Of a stretch of 64,000 bases of DNA, positions 60,737-64,000 are shown piece by piece. The DNA comes from an uncultured delta proteobacterium (GTDB taxonomy: Bacteria; Myxococcota_A; Polyangia; Polyangiales; Polyangiaceae). The stretch is from assembly GCA_903906315.1 (NCBI GenBank), contig CAIVJW010000267.1, forward strand, positions 24,488-88,487, read 5' to 3'. The notes under the pieces are model-generated. The model worked only from the letters and a program-made list of their open reading frames with translations, was not told the DNA's origin and searched no databases. Positions within the stretch are counted from its first letter, which is position 1. Every line of letters begins with the position of its first letter. The position numbers were made by a program, and so were the translations under genes.

Positions 60737-61054
60737 ATGAACTGGCTGCGTCCGCTCGGCTTCGTGGGGCTCATCGTCGCGCTGATCATCGTGGCGATGC
60801 TCACCTTGCGCGGATCGGGACCGAAGCCGAAGGGCGCCTCGGCGGCGGCGAGCGCGGGCCGCATCCCGCGGCTCGGCGAGCCTCCGCCGGAGGACGTCGA
60901 CCGCAGCCCGGCCGCAGCGCAGAGGTACGTCGAGCAGCAGAGCTGCCTGTCGGACTGCGAGACCGCGGCGAACCTCTGCGCGGCCGCTGGCGACGAGGGC
61001 GCGGCCGCCGAGTGCGCCGCCGCGAAGAACGCCTGCGCGGCGAGCTGCCGCTGA
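60737..61054 (+). CDS. Small anchored protein with Cys/Ala-rich tail
   Basis: A 105-residue protein. Residues 1-24 are a transmembrane anchor (NWLRPLGFVGLIVALIIVAML), followed by a Pro/Ala linker. The last 40 residues have six cysteines with about 8-12 residue spacing (QQSCLSDCETAANLCAAAG, ECAAAKNACAASC), a helical hairpin-like CX3C-type arrangement resembling twin CxxxC coiled-coil helix proteins. It is probably periplasmic after membrane anchoring, where disulphides could form. ATG at 60737 is the only start. Function unknown. Confidence 0.72.
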   Translation: MNWLRPLGFVGLIVALIIVAMLTLRGSGPKPKGASAAASAGRIPRLGEPPPEDVDRSPAAAQRYVEQQSCLSDCETAANLCAAAGDEGAAAECAAAKNACAASCR

Positions 61055-61204
61055 CCGGGGGCGCCGGCGAGGTCGCGGGCCCCGGCGAACGCGCGCCAGG
61101 GCCCCGATCCTCGCTCACGCCGCCGCTCACCGCTCGCCGCGTCCCGCGAGCGTCGGCGAGCGGTCACGCTCCCTCACCGTCGCGGGACGGCTCTGCGCGC
61201 GCCC

Positions 61205-63859
61205 CTACTGCGGGTTGTTCGCGCAGCAGCCGGTGATGCAGGTCTGTCCGACCGGGCACGGCGACTGGCCCGCACCGCCGCAGAGCTGCCGCCCCGGCGG
61301 GCAGGTCTGCGTCACGCAATCGGCCGGCAGCGGCTTGCCGACGCAGACCTCGCAATGGTCGCACGCGTTCAGGCACGACGGCACCTGCGTGCACGGCTTG
61401 CAGAGCGTCGGGTCGCCGACCGTCTTCTCGCTACAGCTGCCGGTGCCCTTCGGGCTCTCCGACCCGAGCCACACGGGCGTCTTCGCGCCCGGGATCACGC
61501 AGCACCCGAAGCAGTCGCAGCCGTTCGGCGTGAGCGGACCGCAGTAGGCCGCGCAGACGTTCGACTGCGTGGTGAAGAGCTGCGAGCACGTGCGGCTGGT
61601 CCCCGGCGTGTTCGCGTTCGCGTCGTACGTGCACTGCGAGCCCTCGGGCGGGTACGCCGGCGCCACCTCGAGCGGGTCGCACTCGTGGCTCCAGTAGCAG
61701 TCGTCGTTGCCCGACCCGGTGTCCTGGTCGAAGTAGCAGTCGGACTTGCAGGGGGAGTTGTTCTGCCCCGGGATGCCGCCGTAGTAGCTGCTCTCGGTGT
61801 TGTCGCAGGGGCCTAGGCACGAGCTGTCGGCCGCGTCGATGCGGCAATCGCCGTCGTTGTCGGCGCAGTCGCCGCAATCGTAGACCTTGCCCTGGCAGGT
61901 CGAGACCATGCAGAACTGCCCACAGCCGCCCTTTTGCGGGCTGCACGTCTGGCCGCACGGGCACTTGGCGTCGTCGGCGACCTGCTTGCAGGCGTTCGTC
62001 AGGGGGTCGCAGACCTCGCTCGTGCAGGCGATGCCGTCGCCCGGGCACACATGAGGCGCGCCCGCGACGCAGCCCTTCGCCGTGCACACCTCGGCGCCGT
62101 TGCAGAGCTTACCGTCGTCGCAGATACCGTCGTTCGGCGCGTGGACGCAGGTGCCGGGCTCCTGGCAGAGGTCGAGCGTGCAGGCGACGCCGTCGTCGCA
62201 CGCGATCGATCCGGTGGTGACGCAGCCCTTCTGGGCCGAGCAGCTCTCCTTGCCGTTGCAGTTGAAGCCGTCGTCGCAGAAGGCGTCGTTCGGGGCATGC
62301 GTGCAGGCGCCCGTCGGCGGGTCGCAGGCGTCGGTCGTGCACTGGATGCCATCCGAGCAGTTGACCGGCACGCCCGGCTGACAGACGACGTTGCACGTCT
62401 CCTTGCCGTTGCACGCGTTGCCGTCGTCGCACTCGACGGCGAGCGAGCAGGGCTTGGCCGAGACGCAGCCGCCCTTGACGGGCACGCAGAACTCGTTCGG
62501 CCCGCAGAGGCCGTGGTCGGCCGTGTGCGTGCAGGTCTTCGTCGCCTCGTCGCAGGCGTCGACCGTGCACCCGACGCCGTCGGAGGCGCAGCCGACGGGC
62601 ACGGCCGCCTTGCAGCCGCTCGGCGCCTTGCCGGACGGGTCGCAGAGCTCGGGGCCGTTGCAGTAGAGGCCGTCGTCGCACGCCGCGTCGCTCGGCGCGA
62701 ACGCGCACTTCTTCTGGGCCTCGTCGCACGCATCGGCGGTGCACGAGAGGCCGTCGTCGCACACCACCGGCTTGCCCTCGAGGCAGCCGACGCCAGCGTC
62801 GCAGGCTTCGACGCCGTCGCAGAAGACGCCGTCGTCGCAGAGGAAGTGCATCGGCGTGTGGAGGCAGCCCTTCACGACCTCGTCGCAGGCGTCGGCGGTG
62901 CAGACGATCCCGTCGTCGCACGCGAGAGGAGCGCCCTTCGCGCAGCCGGCGGCCACGTCGCCGACCGGAGGGTCGCACCGCTCGACGCCGTCGCACACGA
63001 CGCCATTCGAGCACTTCTCGTCCTGGGCGACGTGGGAGCACGCGTCCTTGCCGAGGTCGCAGAAGTCGGCCGTGCACCCGACGCCGTCATCGCAGGCCGG
63101 CACCACGCCGACCTTGCACCCGAGCACGACGTCGCAGGTCTCGACGCCCGTGCAGTAGAACGAGTCGCTGCAGGCGCCGTCGTCCGGCACGTGCACGCAC
63201 CCCTTGGCGGCCTCCTGGCAGAAGTCCTGCGTGCACGCGACGCCGTCGTCGCACGCCGGGGGCGAGCCCGGGACGCAGCCGGTCGCCGCCGCGCCCTTCC
63301 CGGGATTGCACAGCTCGACTCCATTGCAGGCCACGCCGTCGTCGCACGCGCCATCGGAGGGCGTGTGGGCGCACGCGTCCGTCTCCGGATTGCAGACGTC
63401 GGTCGTGCACGAGAGGCCGTCGTCGCAACCGGGCGGCACCCCCGGCGCGCAGGACCCCTCGAGACAGACCTCGTCGCCGTTGCAGACGACGTGATCGCTG
63501 CAGTCCGAGTCCGTCGTGCAGCCGCCGACCGCGGCGTCCTCGCCGGCGTCCCCGGCGCCCGCGTCGCTGGGCGGACTGCCCCCCTGACCGCCGCTCCCTC
63601 CCGCCCCCGCGTCCAAGGTGGCGCCGCCGTCGGTCGCGCCGGAGCCTCCTCCGCCGGAGCCCGTGGCCGCGCCGCCGGCCGCCCCCCCATCGTGGTCCGC
63701 GGCGCTCGTCGTGGGCGCCGCGCCCCCTGCGCTGCCGGCGTCGGCGCTCGTCGACGTCTTCGTCGTCTCGACCAAAGCGGCCGACGAGCCGCAGCCCAGC
63801 GCGGCGGCAAACAGCGCCCCCGCGAACGTACCGGCGATCCGGCGCACCGTCTCGTGCAT
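61205..63859 (-). CDS. Large Cys-rich repeat lipoprotein
   Basis: An 884-residue secreted lipoprotein. The signal (RRIAGTFAGALFAAALGCGSS) ends in a lipobox at residue 23. A Gly/Ala/Ser/Asp linker (about 30-110) follows. From about 115 to 640 there are nine repeats of about 50 residues, each with C-x-D-G-x-x-C-T-x-D-x-C followed by H-x-P/A-x-D-x-x-C-x-D-G-x-x-C-N-G-x-E-x-C. The C-terminal 240 residues are a different, also Cys-rich region with an Asp-rich loop (CADNDGDCRIDAADSSC) and QDTGSGNDDCYWSHEC. The ATG at 63859 has GGGAGG about 9 bases upstream. Each repeat may form a disulphide-stabilised unit; a structural or adhesive surface role is inferred. Confidence 0.87.
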   Translation of the reverse strand: MHETVRRIAGTFAGALFAAALGCGSSAALVETTKTSTSADAGSAGGAAPTTSAADHDGGAAGGAATGSGGGGSGATDGGATLDAGAGGSGGQGGSPPSDAGAGDAGEDAAVGGCTTDSDCSDHVVCNGDEVCLEGSCAPGVPPGCDDGLSCTTDVCNPETDACAHTPSDGACDDGVACNGVELCNPGKGAAATGCVPGSPPACDDGVACTQDFCQEAAKGCVHVPDDGACSDSFYCTGVETCDVVLGCKVGVVPACDDGVGCTADFCDLGKDACSHVAQDEKCSNGVVCDGVERCDPPVGDVAAGCAKGAPLACDDGIVCTADACDEVVKGCLHTPMHFLCDDGVFCDGVEACDAGVGCLEGKPVVCDDGLSCTADACDEAQKKCAFAPSDAACDDGLYCNGPELCDPSGKAPSGCKAAVPVGCASDGVGCTVDACDEATKTCTHTADHGLCGPNEFCVPVKGGCVSAKPCSLAVECDDGNACNGKETCNVVCQPGVPVNCSDGIQCTTDACDPPTGACTHAPNDAFCDDGFNCNGKESCSAQKGCVTTGSIACDDGVACTLDLCQEPGTCVHAPNDGICDDGKLCNGAEVCTAKGCVAGAPHVCPGDGIACTSEVCDPLTNACKQVADDAKCPCGQTCSPQKGGCGQFCMVSTCQGKVYDCGDCADNDGDCRIDAADSSCLGPCDNTESSYYGGIPGQNNSPCKSDCYFDQDTGSGNDDCYWSHECDPLEVAPAYPPEGSQCTYDANANTPGTSRTCSQLFTTQSNVCAAYCGPLTPNGCDCFGCCVIPGAKTPVWLGSESPKGTGSCSEKTVGDPTLCKPCTQVPSCLNACDHCEVCVGKPLPADCVTQTCPPGRQLCGGAGQSPCPVGQTCITGCCANNPQ

Positions 63860-64000
63860 GGCTAGGTCCTCCCCTCCGAGCGAAGGCTCGGGGCATGCGT
63901 GGGAAGCAACGTAGACACGCCGGCAAGGACGCGCCTCCGGAAATGCGGCGCGCTGGCCACGTCCGCGCTCCGAGGAACGCGAACGCCCTGCGCCCAGGCC

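Noticed and set aside
62000..63500. CRISPR-like regular spacing of similar GC words
   Set aside because: The periodic pattern comes from Cys-rich protein repeats of about 50 residues; units differ in sequence and there are no constant repeats with unique spacers.

Overview
The window is very GC-rich (about 70% or more by eye, with G or C in nearly every third codon position). It carries many lipoproteins with cysteine-rich 'C-D-D-G-x-x-C-T' or 'D-C-G-x-C' repeats, Gly/Ser/Asp-rich linkers behind the lipobox, Ser/Thr kinases, hybrid histidine kinases and frequent GTG or TTG starts. This combination is typical of Myxococcota, most likely the Polyangia (Sorangium-like). That assignment is inferred from style only: no rRNA, tRNA or marker gene is present. 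I saw no insertion sequence, phage gene, CRISPR array or replication origin.

Layout. Positions 1-12.4 kb hold general and signalling genes: the N-terminal part of a long-chain acyl-CoA synthetase, an operon of a Ser/Thr kinase with a receiver domain plus a hybrid histidine kinase, an anchored hypothetical protein, a TatA-like microprotein, a pseudo-receiver/J-like protein, a Clp/Hsp100 ATPase and an alpha/beta hydrolase. Positions 12.5-26 kb are a cell-envelope block: a lipoprotein L,D-transpeptidase, several lipoproteins, an ECF sigma factor/FecR-TPR/exported-protein operon, a propeller lipoprotein with a c-type haem motif, and a histidine-kinase-like protein with two ATPase-like halves.

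Positions 26.1-56.7 kb are dominated by surface glycan or glycolipid genes: four SAM methyltransferase modules, three GT2 glycosyltransferase modules (one fused to a methyltransferase, one fused to a CapK/PaaK-type adenylate-forming enzyme), GDP-L-fucose synthase, a nucleotide-sugar epimerase, a flippase-like LPG_synthase_TM protein, two DUF2079 membrane proteins, three other large GT-C-like membrane proteins, an EptA/LtaS-like membrane transferase and a DUF362 protein. Lipoproteins and an unusual ferredoxin-fold repeat protein are interspersed. Positions 56.8-64 kb return to secreted Cys-rich lipoproteins, a universal stress protein and small exported proteins.

How the genes may work together. 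The glycan block contains the functions needed to make deoxy or epimerised nucleotide sugars, build and methylate a lipid-linked glycan, move or polymerise it at the membrane and decorate it with a phospho- or acyl-type group. It is split into several operons on both strands, so a single pathway is an inference. The surrounding lipoproteins, L,D-transpeptidase and ECF/FecR system fit an outer-surface theme.
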